Below, in pieces: positions 9,901 through 17,745 of a stretch of DNA of 64,000 nucleotides (the stretch's first letter is position 1; each line of letters begins with the position of its first letter). The notes under the pieces are model-generated. The model made no database searches. It was not told the origin of the DNA and worked only from the letters and a program-made list of their open reading frames with translations. The position numbers and the translations under genes were made by a program. Location: positions 1 to 64,000 of the forward strand of contig CAIVGN010000197.1 of NCBI GenBank assembly GCA_903905455.1, written 5' to 3'. Source of the stretch: an uncultured Archangium sp. Lineage in GTDB: Bacteria > Myxococcota > Myxococcia > Myxococcales > Myxococcaceae.

Positions 9901-11004
9901 CAGCTTCACCGGGTCGGGCGGGGCGGAGGTCAGGTGCTGGCTGATGATCTTCCGCAGATCGTTGCCCACGAAGGGCGGCTGGCCGGTCAACAGCTCGAAG
10001 GCCACGCAACCCATGGCGTAGATGTCGGTGCGGTGATCGAGTTCGTCGGCCAGCGCTTGCTCCGGCGCGAGGTAGGCCGGGGTGCCCACCACCACGCCCA
10101 GCTGCGTCAGCTTCGCGTTCTGGGCCGTGGCCACCCCATCGCTGAGCCGGGCGATGCCGAAGTCGAGGATCTTCGCGCGGTCTCCACCGTCGCGGCGGTG
10201 CCCCAGCATGATGTTCGGCGGCTTGAGGTCGCGGTGCACCACGCCCAGCCCGTGCGCCTCGCCCAACCCGTCGAGCACCTGCGAGAGGATCTCCACCGCC
10301 TCGGCCGGCGCGAGCGGGCCGCGCTCGAGGCGATGATCGAGCGTCTCGCCCTCCACGAACTCCATGGCGAGGAACAGCTGGCCGGCACTGGTGCGACCGA
10401 AGTCGAAGACCCGCACCACGTGCGGGTTCTCGAGCCGTGACACGAGCTGCGCCTCGCGCTCGAAACGACTCCACATCTCGGGGTCCGACGAGAGCGAACG
10501 GCGCAACATCTTGAGCGCCACCGGCCGCTTCAGGAGCACGTGCTCGGCCCGGTAGACGTCACCCATGCCGCCGCTGGCGAGGTGCGCCTCGATGCGAAAC
10601 CGCCCGTCGATGAGCGTTCCGGGCTCGAGCAGCTCTCGCACCTCGTCACCCGGCGTCACCACCGGCGCGGGGGCCGCGGTCACCACCGGGGAGATGCGCA
10701 GGCGGGCGGTGTCGAAGAGCGAGGTCTTGCCCTCGGCGAGCGCGACGTCGAGGGCGCGCACCGCCTTCCACGAGGGCTCGTCGAGCATCACCGTCAAGCC
10801 CACGTTGCCCGCTTCGTCGAAGTCGGCGCCGGTCACCTCGCCCTGCACCTCGAGCCGCGCTTCCAGCAAGGTCACGTCGACCTCGATGCGCTCGCCGGCG
10901 GCCACCTCGTCCGGGAAGGGCACGAAACACGACGGGCCGCGCGCGACGAACGCGGCGCGGAACTCCTCAGCCGATGGGAACGCGATGCCGCAGTGAATCG
11001 CCAC
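6994..11004 (-). CDS. PilZ-like / Ser-Thr kinase / cyclase-like / ATPase-like / TPR multidomain protein
   Basis: I place the start at GTG 11004, after an AAGGGGCAGG ribosome site, giving 1336 residues; longer upstream frames have no domain support. Residues 1-95 look like a degenerate PilZ domain. Residues 133-400 form a complete kinase: catalytic Lys in VALKML, VVHRDLKPPN, DFGIARL, and APEQ. A Pro/Ala-rich linker follows. Residues about 500-640 resemble a class III cyclase domain without clear catalytic residues. From about 660 there is a STAND-like ATPase (LIGRRPLVEAL) whose P-loop reads GPASSGHSS, with His where Lys is expected. The C-terminal half is TPR-like. The order kinase-cyclase-ATPase-TPR is familiar in myxobacteria; the substrate is unknown. 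Confidence 0.88.
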   Translation of the reverse strand: MAIHCGIAFPSAEEFRAAFVARGPSCFVPFPDEVAAGERIEVDVTLLEARLEVQGEVTGADFDEAGNVGLTVMLDEPSWKAVRALDVALAEGKTSLFDTARLRISPVVTAAPAPVVTPGDEVRELLEPGTLIDGRFRIEAHLASGGMGDVYRAEHVLLKRPVALKMLRRSLSSDPEMWSRFEREAQLVSRLENPHVVRVFDFGRTSAGQLFLAMEFVEGETLDHRLERGPLAPAEAVEILSQVLDGLGEAHGLGVVHRDLKPPNIMLGHRRDGGDRAKILDFGIARLSDGVATAQNAKLTQLGVVVGTPAYLAPEQALADELDHRTDIYAMGCVAFELLTGQPPFVGNDLRKIISQHLTSAPPDPVKLRPDLAAFPALIAAMLKALSKEKEHRFQNVGDFSEALRRALVAPGATPVPMVAPTPVPAPSTSWPPPAPEWAPAPVPVSSSTPSAVVAPADDFFASVGAPPLMPLQGEGKAPSASGPLRGVVADEVLARLQAAPSAPGEGVFARVEVLGPAPRTAAAQACLGRVLESIASAGGFLSSVDEEGAMFGFVGLGGSPAGRATRALLAARDAVSLESARLGVAATIRGLAGSATFPFGPAVGDNARKQLARGRANTLWLEQRFAGPAGRLCELSSSEVPGLVACGTPRRRVRAAPELIGRRPLVEALERRLSSLQQGVAAPLLVRGPASSGHSSLAHLLINVARKRGSLALGTVGLAEPNGALVDLLCAAVGVDPAERMAKLNAALEPLPLVDSARQAALCLAGVRPLPVVLTPGQAAHALRVVLRAVAVDRPMVLAFDGIHAMDPASAAAFVSMASRPASRELIVGFAAPSGFDAQLAGVQAIALAPLSGPEVQRLLSVALGTVAGPALTKYVLEQSGGAPGTALELLAWLDDGGLLLDATGSVELAEPALGAPRGSAARAAFEVLPAEERRCLQAAVLLGERFDWGVLCGVAPATAQVVASLQATGWLVNDGPRKGRFRSEALRGVVPPLAPEVARETRARCSAVFIAQGKANPASVDSGLLARHLTAAGDGVRAMPLWKHALEQSIARHDARGAGQAWQGLAAAVGLMPVSEAQARTRVEALARAASLALVLEDTARARLLLDEALVGAAGLAAPSPEFLLLEARVLRAEGRRVKAAEVLAAAEQAAAGSAVRALVLSERGEAREVEGDLEGATKAFEEARALAEGAAELARWHGDVDLAARLEARLATLCFARRDVGKARGLLESSLSKWRANGWAFAEARVLSTQGTVLAFQQRFVEAASAYGAAALAGARCGDLLFQARALLQQAKAVRKAQGDSAAMKAVALEARKLCVVLGWEQGRLDAVALLGQ

Positions 11005-11167
11005 GAACCTGCCCCTTGAAGAGGCCCAAGTGTCGCACGACCCTCCCCCTCGTGTAGCGCTGGAATCGAAGCCCGGTCCCCCGCTGGCTGACACCTGTAG
11101 GGCACACCCCGCAAGCCGGCCTGAAATTGGACCCCACCCCAGCCCTGTAGGAACGTGTCGCGACTTC

Positions 11168-14100
11168 ATGGCCGCGCCGCCCCTCCTCCTCGTCGCTGAC
11201 GACCTCTCGGTGATCGCCGCGGTCAAGCGCGTGCTCGCGCGAGAAGGCTACGAGTGCGTGCTGGCCACGAACGCCGCCGACGCGGTCATCGCCTTCGGCC
11301 ACTCGCTGCCCGGCCTGATGCTCCTGCAGCCCTCGGTGGAGAGCGACCGGGGCGGCGTGCTGCTCGAAGAGCTGCAGAACCACCCCGACGCCAAGCTGCT
11401 GCGGGTGGTGCTGCTGGGCGAAGCCGTGCCGGGCTTCAACTGGCCGGTGGAGCCTTCGCCCTTCGACCCGGAACACCTCGCGCGCACCATCGACCAGAAT
11501 GTGCGCACCAGCCTGCAGGCCGGCTGGTCGCTGCTCGAGACCGCGCCGCCCGCGGGGGCACCGCCCGTCGCACCGGGGCCCCACGAGCCCGAGCCGTGGC
11601 GCGCCACCAGCCCCCTCGACGCCGACCCCATCGGGGCCGCCGACCAGGAGGTGCCCGAACCGACGGCCATCGCCCTCGAGCCGGAGCCCCTCACCAACCC
11701 GGTCTCCGAGGCCCTCGAAGAGAAGCTGTTCGGCGACCTCGCCGCCGACGTCGAAGCCGGCGCGATGCAGAGCGTGGAGTCGGCGCTCTCGCCTCCCGAG
11801 GACGACGAACTCCAGCGCCTGGAAGACGACGTGCGCGCCGAGGCCCAGCGCCGCCGGCAGTCGCGTGAGGCCCGCGCGGTCGAGGTCAAACCGTCGCGCC
11901 CCCCGCCCGCGGAAGCCGAGCCGGCCCCGGGGGCGTACGCCGGCGACGAGGCCTCCTTCGGGGACCTGGGCGAGGCGCCGGCCGACCTGCCCTCGCGCGC
12001 CAACGAGGTGCTCGCCCGCGCCGAACAGATGGTGCTCGAGACGCGCGCCCAGGGCGACGCCGCCCACCGCGCCGACGAGGCCGACGCCCGCCGGCACCAG
12101 GCCGAACACGAAGCCTCGACCCGCCGCGCGGACCACGCCCAGGAGCTGGTGCGCACCGAGCGCGAGGCCCGGCACGCCAGCGAAGAGCAGCTCCTCGCGC
12201 TCCAGGACGAGCTCAAGCGCCTCAACGCCTCGCTCGAGACCGACCGCGAAGCGCTGAGGGCCGAGGTCGACGCGGCGCGCGCCGAGGTGCTCGAGCTCGA
12301 GACGAAGCTCGAAGAGGTCACCACCCAGGTCGCGGCCGCCCGCAAGGAAGCCGGCAAGCGCCAGGTCGTCGAGAGCAAGCTCGACGCCGCCGAGCGCACC
12401 GCGGCCCACGAGAAGGTGCGGCGCGAAGCCCTGGAGGCCGAGGTCGCCGCGCAGGCCGCGCGCCTCTCGGAGCTGGAGTTGATCGCCGGCAGCGCGGTGG
12501 AGGAGTCGACGAAGGCGAAGGACCTCGAGGCCGAGCTCGCCGCCCGCACCGCCGAGCTCGCGGTCCAGGCCGACGCCCTGCACCGGGCCCGGGAAGATGC
12601 CGACGCGGCCCTGGCCCTGGCCAGCGAGGTCGAGCTCGAACGGCAGCACCTCGAAGAGACCCGCTCGCACCTCCAGCTCGCCGAACAACACCTCGCCGAA
12701 GCCCGGGCCTCTCGCGACATCGCCCAGGACGAGATGCTGCGCCTCGAAGGCGAGCGCGACGGGCTGCTGGGCCAGCAAGCCGAGCTGCACTCCTCGCTCC
12801 AGCACGCCCAGGCCGACATGACGAGCGCCACGGGGTTGCTCGAAGACACGGCGAAGGAGCGCGACCAGCTGCGCGCGCGCGTGGCGGCGCTCGAGCCGTC
12901 GCAGCCGCTCGCCGAGCGCCTGGGCACCGAGCTCGACGCCGAGCGCCACCAGCGCGAGACGGCCGAGGCGCAGCTCGTGGACGCCACGGCCGCCCGCGAC
13001 GACGCGCGCGCCGAGGTCGAGACGCTCCGCGCACGGCTCGCGCAGGCCGAGGCCGGTCGCGTCGAGGGCACGAACCAGCTCGAGGCGCGGCTCCTCGAGG
13101 TGACCTCGGCCCACGAGGCCTCCCGCACCGAGGCCACAAAGCTCGAGGCACAGGTCCTCGCGGCGACGGCGGCTCACGAGGCCTCCCGCACCGAGGTGAC
13201 GAAGCTCGAAGCGTCGCTCCTCGAGTCGATGGCGGCCCACGAGGCCTCTCTCTCCGAGGCCACGACGCTCCAGTCGCAACTCCTCGAAGCGGCGGCGGCC
13301 CACGAGGCGTCTCGCACCGAGGCCACGACGCTCCAGTCGCAGCTCCTCGAAGCGGCCGCGGCCCACGAGGCCTCTCGCACCCAGACCACGAAGCTCGAAG
13401 CGCAGCTCCTCGAGGCGATGGCGGCCCAGGCTGCCTCGCGCACCGAGGCCACCACGCTCCAGGCGCAGCGCCTCGAAGCGTCGGCGGCCCTCGAGGCCTC
13501 TCGCACCGAGGCCACCACGCTGGGGGTGCAGCTCATCGACCTCGCAGCCGCCCACGACGCCGCGCGCGCCGAGGGGACGAGGCTCGCGGCGCAGCTCGCC
13601 GACGCCACCGCCGCCCACGAGAGCGCCCGCGCCGAGGCCACGAAGCTCGAGGCCCAGCTCACGGACCTGGCGGCGGCCCACGAGGCGACGCGCGTCGAGG
13701 CGCAGCGGCTCGAGGCCCTGCTCACCGACGCCACGGCCACGCACGAGGCCGCCCGCGCCGAGGCCACGCAGCTCGAGTCCCAGCTCGAACTCGAGCGCCA
13801 GCGGCGGGCCACCTTCGAGGTCGAGCTCGCCGAGACCGCGGCCACGCTGGAGTCCACGCGCGACCAGGCCCAGGGCCTCGAGGCCACGGCCCAGCTCGCC
13901 GCCCAGAAGGTGAAGCAGCTCGAGGCCCGGGAGGTGATGTCGCTGACCATTCCCGGGCGCAACGCCATGGGCATCGCGCGGCACGGCGCGGTCGATCTCG
14001 AGGGCCTCTCCCGGGTCGTCTGTCAGCTCGTGCTGGGCAACGCCGAGGTGAAGCTGGAGCTGGGCGGACAGGGCGGCACGCGGTCGCTGTGGTTCAAGCG

Positions 14101-14983
14101 CGGACAGATCATCGCCGCCGAGTCGACCTTCGACGCCGAGGGCCTCATCGGCCGGGCGCGCCGCGACGGCCTCATCGACGCCCGGCAGGACGGCGAGCTG
14201 CGCATGCTGCGCGGAGCCACGGCCCGGGAGCAGCTCGAGGCGCTCAAGGGTCGCGGGTTCATTCGCGACATCGAGTCGGTGCCGCTGGTGCAGCGCTACA
14301 CCGAGCAGGTCGCCCTCGACGCCTTCACCGAAGAGCAGACGCAGTACCGGGTGGTGGAAGAGGCGCCGAAGCCCGAGGTGCTGCTGGCCACCGTGCCCCG
14401 CCCCACCCTGCCCATGCTGGCCGAGTCGCTGCGCCGGGCCGTCACCCCGGACGTGATGCTCGAGCGCCTGGGGGGCGGTGAAGCGGTGCCCCTGGCCACC
14501 GACTCGGAGCTCGACCTGCGAGCGCTGGGCTTCTCGGAGCGCGAGCGCAAGATGCTCACCTGGGTCGACGGCGAGGCGACGGTGGAAGACCTCTGTCTCG
14601 CCTCCGGCCTCAAGCCCGACGTCGCCTTCCGGGCCCTGCTGGTGGCCAAGCTGCTGGGCCTCATCGAGGTCAAGCCGGGCACCCGCAAGGTGGCGGCCCC
14701 CTCGGGACAGCTCGATCTCCAGCGCCTCGAGGCCAAGTTCGACGAGGTGCAGGACGCCGACTACTTCACCATCCTCGGGCTCTCGCGGGCCGCCGGCAGC
14801 GAGGACGTGCGCCGTGCTTTCCAGCGGTTGTCCCAGGAGTTCGACCCGCTGCGCTTCTCCGGACACCCCGACCCGGCGCTCCAGCAGCGGGCCCAGGTGG
14901 TGGCCAAGCTGCTCGAAGAGGCCGCCCGGGCGCTGGAAGACGATCGCCGGCGCGTCGAGTACGCCCGCCACCTGCTCGACTGA
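11168..14983 (+). CDS. Pseudo-receiver / long coiled coil / DUF4388 / J-like protein
   Basis: From ATG 11168 the protein has 1271 residues. Residues 1-118 fold like a response-regulator receiver, but the phosphoacceptor Asp is replaced (LMLLQPSVES) and the Lys near the end is missing, so it should not be phosphorylated normally. An acidic Pro-rich linker follows, then a coiled coil of about 600 residues that includes eleven 21-residue repeats (648-878). Residues 923-1040 match a DUF4388/PATAN domain (SLTIPGRNAMGIARHG start), and 1198-1271 resemble a DnaJ J-domain (YFTILGLSRAAGSEDVRRAF) without HPD. The layout recalls myxobacterial FrzS and AglZ, which have pseudo-receivers and coils and act in polarity and motility. 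A role in cell polarity or protein scaffolding is an inference. Confidence 0.85.
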   Translation: MAAPPLLLVADDLSVIAAVKRVLAREGYECVLATNAADAVIAFGHSLPGLMLLQPSVESDRGGVLLEELQNHPDAKLLRVVLLGEAVPGFNWPVEPSPFDPEHLARTIDQNVRTSLQAGWSLLETAPPAGAPPVAPGPHEPEPWRATSPLDADPIGAADQEVPEPTAIALEPEPLTNPVSEALEEKLFGDLAADVEAGAMQSVESALSPPEDDELQRLEDDVRAEAQRRRQSREARAVEVKPSRPPPAEAEPAPGAYAGDEASFGDLGEAPADLPSRANEVLARAEQMVLETRAQGDAAHRADEADARRHQAEHEASTRRADHAQELVRTEREARHASEEQLLALQDELKRLNASLETDREALRAEVDAARAEVLELETKLEEVTTQVAAARKEAGKRQVVESKLDAAERTAAHEKVRREALEAEVAAQAARLSELELIAGSAVEESTKAKDLEAELAARTAELAVQADALHRAREDADAALALASEVELERQHLEETRSHLQLAEQHLAEARASRDIAQDEMLRLEGERDGLLGQQAELHSSLQHAQADMTSATGLLEDTAKERDQLRARVAALEPSQPLAERLGTELDAERHQRETAEAQLVDATAARDDARAEVETLRARLAQAEAGRVEGTNQLEARLLEVTSAHEASRTEATKLEAQVLAATAAHEASRTEVTKLEASLLESMAAHEASLSEATTLQSQLLEAAAAHEASRTEATTLQSQLLEAAAAHEASRTQTTKLEAQLLEAMAAQAASRTEATTLQAQRLEASAALEASRTEATTLGVQLIDLAAAHDAARAEGTRLAAQLADATAAHESARAEATKLEAQLTDLAAAHEATRVEAQRLEALLTDATATHEAARAEATQLESQLELERQRRATFEVELAETAATLESTRDQAQGLEATAQLAAQKVKQLEAREVMSLTIPGRNAMGIARHGAVDLEGLSRVVCQLVLGNAEVKLELGGQGGTRSLWFKRGQIIAAESTFDAEGLIGRARRDGLIDARQDGELRMLRGATAREQLEALKGRGFIRDIESVPLVQRYTEQVALDAFTEEQTQYRVVEEAPKPEVLLATVPRPTLPMLAESLRRAVTPDVMLERLGGGEAVPLATDSELDLRALGFSERERKMLTWVDGEATVEDLCLASGLKPDVAFRALLVAKLLGLIEVKPGTRKVAAPSGQLDLQRLEAKFDEVQDADYFTILGLSRAAGSEDVRRAFQRLSQEFDPLRFSGHPDPALQQRAQVVAKLLEEAARALEDDRRRVEYARHLLD
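13109..13801 (+). repeat. Eleven tandem 63-bp repeats encoding 21-residue (three-heptad) units
   Basis: Eleven in-frame copies of a 63-bp unit run without gaps from 13109 to 13801. The consensus begins AHEASRTEATKLEAQLLEA and each unit is exactly 21 residues, which is three heptads of a coiled coil. Early copies are nearly identical in DNA, for example units starting at 13298 and neighbours; later copies (from about 13550) have diverged. The pattern points to unequal recombination that extends the coil in whole-heptad steps. Confidence 0.9.
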
Positions 14984-15069
14984 CCGAGGCCTGCAACCGC
15001 TCGGAATGACGCCGGTCCTCGTGCTGCACGGTTTGCGTCTCCGGCGCTGACCCGTTAAGAGAAACGCGC

Positions 15070-15642
15070 ATGGTTCACGAGATCCTGGTGTGGCCGAACC
15101 CAGTTCTGAAGCAGAAGGCGCACCCCGTCGCGAAGGTCGACGACGAGCTCCGCCAGCTCATCAAGGACATGTTCGAATCGATGTACGCGGCTGACGGCGT
15201 GGGCCTGGCCGCCCCGCAGATCGGCGTGCTCAAGAACGTCATCGTGCTCGACACCACGCCCCGGCAGCCCGACTCGCACCCGGTGGCCATGGTGAACCCG
15301 GAGATCCTCACCCTCGAGGGCAAGTGCCTCTACAAGGAGGGCTGCCTCTCGGTGCCCGGGGAAGCCGAAGACGTGGAGCGCGCCGCCATCGTGACCGCGC
15401 GCTACCTCGACGAGCACGGCGACTCGAAGACCATCACCGCCGACGGGCTGCTGGCCATCGCCATCCAGCACGAGTGCGATCACCTCAAGGGCGTGATGTT
15501 CGTGGACCACATCTCGGCGCTCAAGCGCGAGGTCATCCGCAAGCGCATGAAGAAGATCCAGGCGACCATCGAAGAAGACCGCGCCGAAGAGGCCGCCGCC
15601 GCGAAGCCCGAAAAGAAGAAGGCGCGGTCCGAAGCTCGCTGA
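15070..15642 (+). CDS. def: Peptide deformylase
   Basis: The 190-residue protein carries all three deformylase motifs: GVGLAAPQIG (about residues 43-52), EGCLSVPG with the metal-binding Cys, and QHECDHLKG with two metal-binding His and the catalytic Glu. The enzyme removes the formyl group from the N-terminal methionine of nascent proteins and is essential in most bacteria. A Lys/Glu/Ala-rich tail of about 25 residues extends past the conserved core. The ATG at 15070 directly begins the conserved MVHEILVWPNPVL start. It is convergent with nth; a hairpin between the two genes can serve as a shared terminator. Confidence 0.97.
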   Translation: MVHEILVWPNPVLKQKAHPVAKVDDELRQLIKDMFESMYAADGVGLAAPQIGVLKNVIVLDTTPRQPDSHPVAMVNPEILTLEGKCLYKEGCLSVPGEAEDVERAAIVTARYLDEHGDSKTITADGLLAIAIQHECDHLKGVMFVDHISALKREVIRKRMKKIQATIEEDRAEEAAAAKPEKKKARSEAR

Positions 15643-15664
15643 AAGCCCCTCAGGGCTTCTTCTT
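15643..15664. terminator. Bidirectional terminator between def and nth
   Basis: AAGCCC (15643-15648), loop CTCA and GGGCTT (15653-15658) form a perfect stem right after the def stop, followed on the plus strand by a pyrimidine run CTTCTTC. Read from the other strand, the loop contains the TGA stop of nth (15650-15652). One hairpin therefore ends both convergent genes. The T-runs are short, so the strength is uncertain. Confidence 0.6.
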
Positions 15665-16339
15665 CGGAGGCTTGACGCCCGTCTTCGGGCACAGGCCTTC
15701 GAGAACGCAGCGATGACACTCGGGACGCAGCGCGCCGCAGCACCTTCGCCCGTGCCAGATGAGCAGCTGGTGCGCCTTGAACCACAACGCCTCGGGCAAC
15801 ACCCGGCGCAGGTCGGCCTCGACGTCGTCGGGGTCGGTGGTCGTCGACAGGCCCAGGCGCTTCGAGAGCCGCAAGATGTGGGTGTCCACGGGGAACGCGC
15901 GCTCCACGCCGAGGTGAATGGTCACCACGCCCGCGGTCTTGTTGCCCACCCCGGGGAGTTCGCTGAGGGCGGCCCGGCCACCGGGCACCTCGCCACCGTG
16001 GCGCTCGACGAGCACCTGCCCCAGCTTCACCAGGTTCTTCGCCTTGTTGCGAAACAGGCCGACGGTCTTGATGTAGCCCTCGACCTCCAGCGGCGTGGCG
16101 GCGGCATAGTCGGCGGCGGTGGGGAAGCGCGCGAACAACGCGGGCGTCACCAGGTTCACCCGCTTGTCGGTGGTCTGCGCCGAGAGGGACACCGCGACCA
16201 CCAGCTCGAGCGGCGTGCGGTAGTCGAGCTCGATCTTCGCCTCGGGCATGGCGTGGTCGAGGCGCTCGACCAACTCCACCGCGCGGGCCCGCTTCTGCTC
16301 TGCCGACTCGCGGCGCTTGCGCTTCGTGTCCGTCGCCAT
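15650..16339 (-). CDS. nth: Endonuclease III (DNA glycosylase/AP lyase)
   Basis: Translation from ATG 16339 gives 229 residues. The helix-hairpin-helix LPGVGNKTAGVV contains the catalytic Lys134; the catalytic Asp152 lies in VDTHILRLSKRLGL. The 4Fe-4S cluster loop is complete with spacing C-x6-C-x2-C-x5-C (Cys201, 208, 211, 217). The enzyme removes oxidised pyrimidines from DNA and nicks the abasic site in base excision repair. A basic N-terminal extension (about 20 residues) precedes the core and the C-terminus ends in KPPKKKP. The longer open frame upstream lacks any support. Confidence 0.96.
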   Translation of the reverse strand: MATDTKRKRRESAEQKRARAVELVERLDHAMPEAKIELDYRTPLELVVAVSLSAQTTDKRVNLVTPALFARFPTAADYAAATPLEVEGYIKTVGLFRNKAKNLVKLGQVLVERHGGEVPGGRAALSELPGVGNKTAGVVTIHLGVERAFPVDTHILRLSKRLGLSTTTDPDDVEADLRRVLPEALWFKAHQLLIWHGRRCCGALRPECHRCVLEGLCPKTGVKPPKKKP

Positions 16340-16405
16340 GGGCGGGAGCGTGTACCAGCGACGAACGGGGCAACGAAGGGCGGCGTGGTACCGTCGCGCC
16401 CACAG

Positions 16406-17284
16406 ATGACGCGGTGGGTCCCCCTCATGTCGTTGTGCCTGCTGGGCTGCGCCGGGGCGCCGCGCCCGAAGATGAGCTTCGAGGAGGCGATGGCCGAGGG
16501 GCACCCGGCGTCGGCCCGGGAGCCCGCGCTGCCCATGGAGGCCTCCATCGAGCGCTTCGTCACCGCGGCCAGGCAGCTGCGCCTCGCCAGCCGCGTGGGG
16601 GCGCCGATGCCCACGGGCCTCGCCCGCTCGTGGGCGGTGCTGCTCGACGACGCCGAGGCGTTCTGCGCCCGCCGGCCCAACGCCGCCTGGGCCACCGACG
16701 CCATGCGCGTGCGCCTGCAGCTCGAGAGCGAGTTCCAGGCCGACGCGCACGAGTTCGGCGACGTGCCCCCGGAGGTCGCGGAGCGGGTCTCGCGCACGCT
16801 GCGCACGCTCTCCCGGCGCATCACCGGCATCACCGCCCGGGCGCGCACCGTGGACCCGCGGCACTTCGCGTGGCCCGTCGACCCGGTGGTCGTCTCGTCG
16901 CCCTACGGCACGCGCATGCACCCCATCGCCGCCGAGCCCCGCTTCCACGCCGGCATCGACCTCGAGTCCCCGCGCGCCCACCCGGTGCACGCGGCGGAGA
17001 CGGGCACCGTGGTCTTCTCCGCGTGGAACGGCGCGCACGGCAAGCAGATCGAGCTGCAGCACGACGCCCACTGGACCACGCGCTACAGCCACCTCGACGC
17101 GCTGCTGGTGCGCCCGGGCACCGTGGTGAAGCAGGGCCAGGTCATCGGCCTGTCGGGCGAGACGGGCCTGGTCACCGGTCCCCATCTCCACTTCGAGCTG
17201 CGGCAAGACGGCGACGCGCTCGACCCAGAAGCCTTCCTGCGGCTGCCGGCCACCGGCCCCGCCCTCATCTCGGAGTACCCGTGA
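16406..17284 (+). CDS. M23 (LytM-like) peptidase lipoprotein
   Basis: From ATG 16406 the product is 292 residues. A lipoprotein signal peptide ends in CLLGC with the lipidated Cys at 15. The C-terminal domain is an M23 peptidase: HAGIDLESP (His181, Asp185) and GPHLHFELR (His260, His262) are the zinc ligands and catalytic His. All are intact, so it should be an active glycyl/endo-peptidase on peptidoglycan cross-links, held at a membrane facing the periplasm. The middle region (about 45-150) is alpha-helical with no recognised domain. Its stop overlaps the next gene by GTGA, suggesting co-transcription. Confidence 0.9.
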   Translation: MTRWVPLMSLCLLGCAGAPRPKMSFEEAMAEGHPASAREPALPMEASIERFVTAARQLRLASRVGAPMPTGLARSWAVLLDDAEAFCARRPNAAWATDAMRVRLQLESEFQADAHEFGDVPPEVAERVSRTLRTLSRRITGITARARTVDPRHFAWPVDPVVVSSPYGTRMHPIAAEPRFHAGIDLESPRAHPVHAAETGTVVFSAWNGAHGKQIELQHDAHWTTRYSHLDALLVRPGTVVKQGQVIGLSGETGLVTGPHLHFELRQDGDALDPEAFLRLPATGPALISEYP

Positions 17285-17670
17285 GCCCCCTGGTCGAACG
17301 CCTCGTCGCGCTGTCCTTCTCCCGGGCCGACCCGGCCACCGCCAACACCGCCATCGAAGCGGCGCGGCTCGCTCGCTCCGAATACCAGGAGGCGGTGAGC
17401 TACGAGGTCGCCCTGCCCGCCCTGGCGCCGGACGAGTTCCTGATGACGAAGGCGCTGCCGAAGCTGGTGTACTTCCTCGACTGCCGCGGCACGAAGCCAC
17501 CCTCGAGCGGCGCGGTGTTCGTCTCGCTCTTCTGTGCCGAGGGCCTGTTCTTCATCGAGGCTGGCCCGCTGGTGCAGCTGATCACCGAGGCCCGCGGGCT
17601 GACCCTGTACGAAGTGGTGCGCCGCTACGGGCAGGACGGCGCGGGTGACCCGGCCCTGCTGGGGCCCTGA
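17281..17670 (+). CDS. Hypothetical cytoplasmic protein
   Basis: This 129-residue frame begins at GTG 17281, overlapping the M23 peptidase stop (GTGA), which supports translation coupling. The sequence has no signal peptide. It contains an N-terminal helical part (VERLVALSFSRADPATANTA), a central segment with a single Cys in YFLDCRGTKPPSSG, and hydrophobic strands VFVSLFCAEGLFFIEAG. I recognise no family. The compact, unbroken frame and typical codon use argue that it is real. Its job may be linked to cell wall turnover by context only. Confidence 0.6.
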   Translation: MSPLVERLVALSFSRADPATANTAIEAARLARSEYQEAVSYEVALPALAPDEFLMTKALPKLVYFLDCRGTKPPSSGAVFVSLFCAEGLFFIEAGPLVQLITEARGLTLYEVVRRYGQDGAGDPALLGP

Positions 17671-17688
17671 GTGGTGGCCCGCAATGCA

Positions 17689-17718
17689 GAAGGCCCCGAA
17701 CGTGAGCTCGAGGCCTTC
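17689..17718 (-). terminator. Weak hairpin downstream of the HU gene
   Basis: GAAGGCC (17689-17695) and GGCCTTC (17712-17718) are perfect complements with a 16-base loop, about 30 bases beyond the stop of the HU gene on the minus strand. There is no clear T-run, so it may stabilise the transcript end rather than terminate by itself. Confidence 0.35.
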
Positions 17719-17745
17719 AGGGTGCCGCGAAGACTCAAGAGACGC

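Noticed and set aside
7405-10440. Long plus-strand open frame opposite the PilZ-kinase gene
   Set aside because: Composition is dominated by Arg, Gly and His with no recognisable fold; the opposite strand has a full kinase.
13109-13801. Regular 63-bp repeats as a CRISPR array
   Set aside because: The copies abut without spacers and are in frame with a coiled coil, so they are coding repeats.
10967-14971. Very long open frame on the strand opposite the pseudo-receiver/coiled-coil protein
   Set aside because: It lies antisense to a gene with clear domains, is composed of low-complexity His/Arg/Leu/Gly sequence and shows no motif. Such frames are expected opposite GC-rich codon-biased genes.
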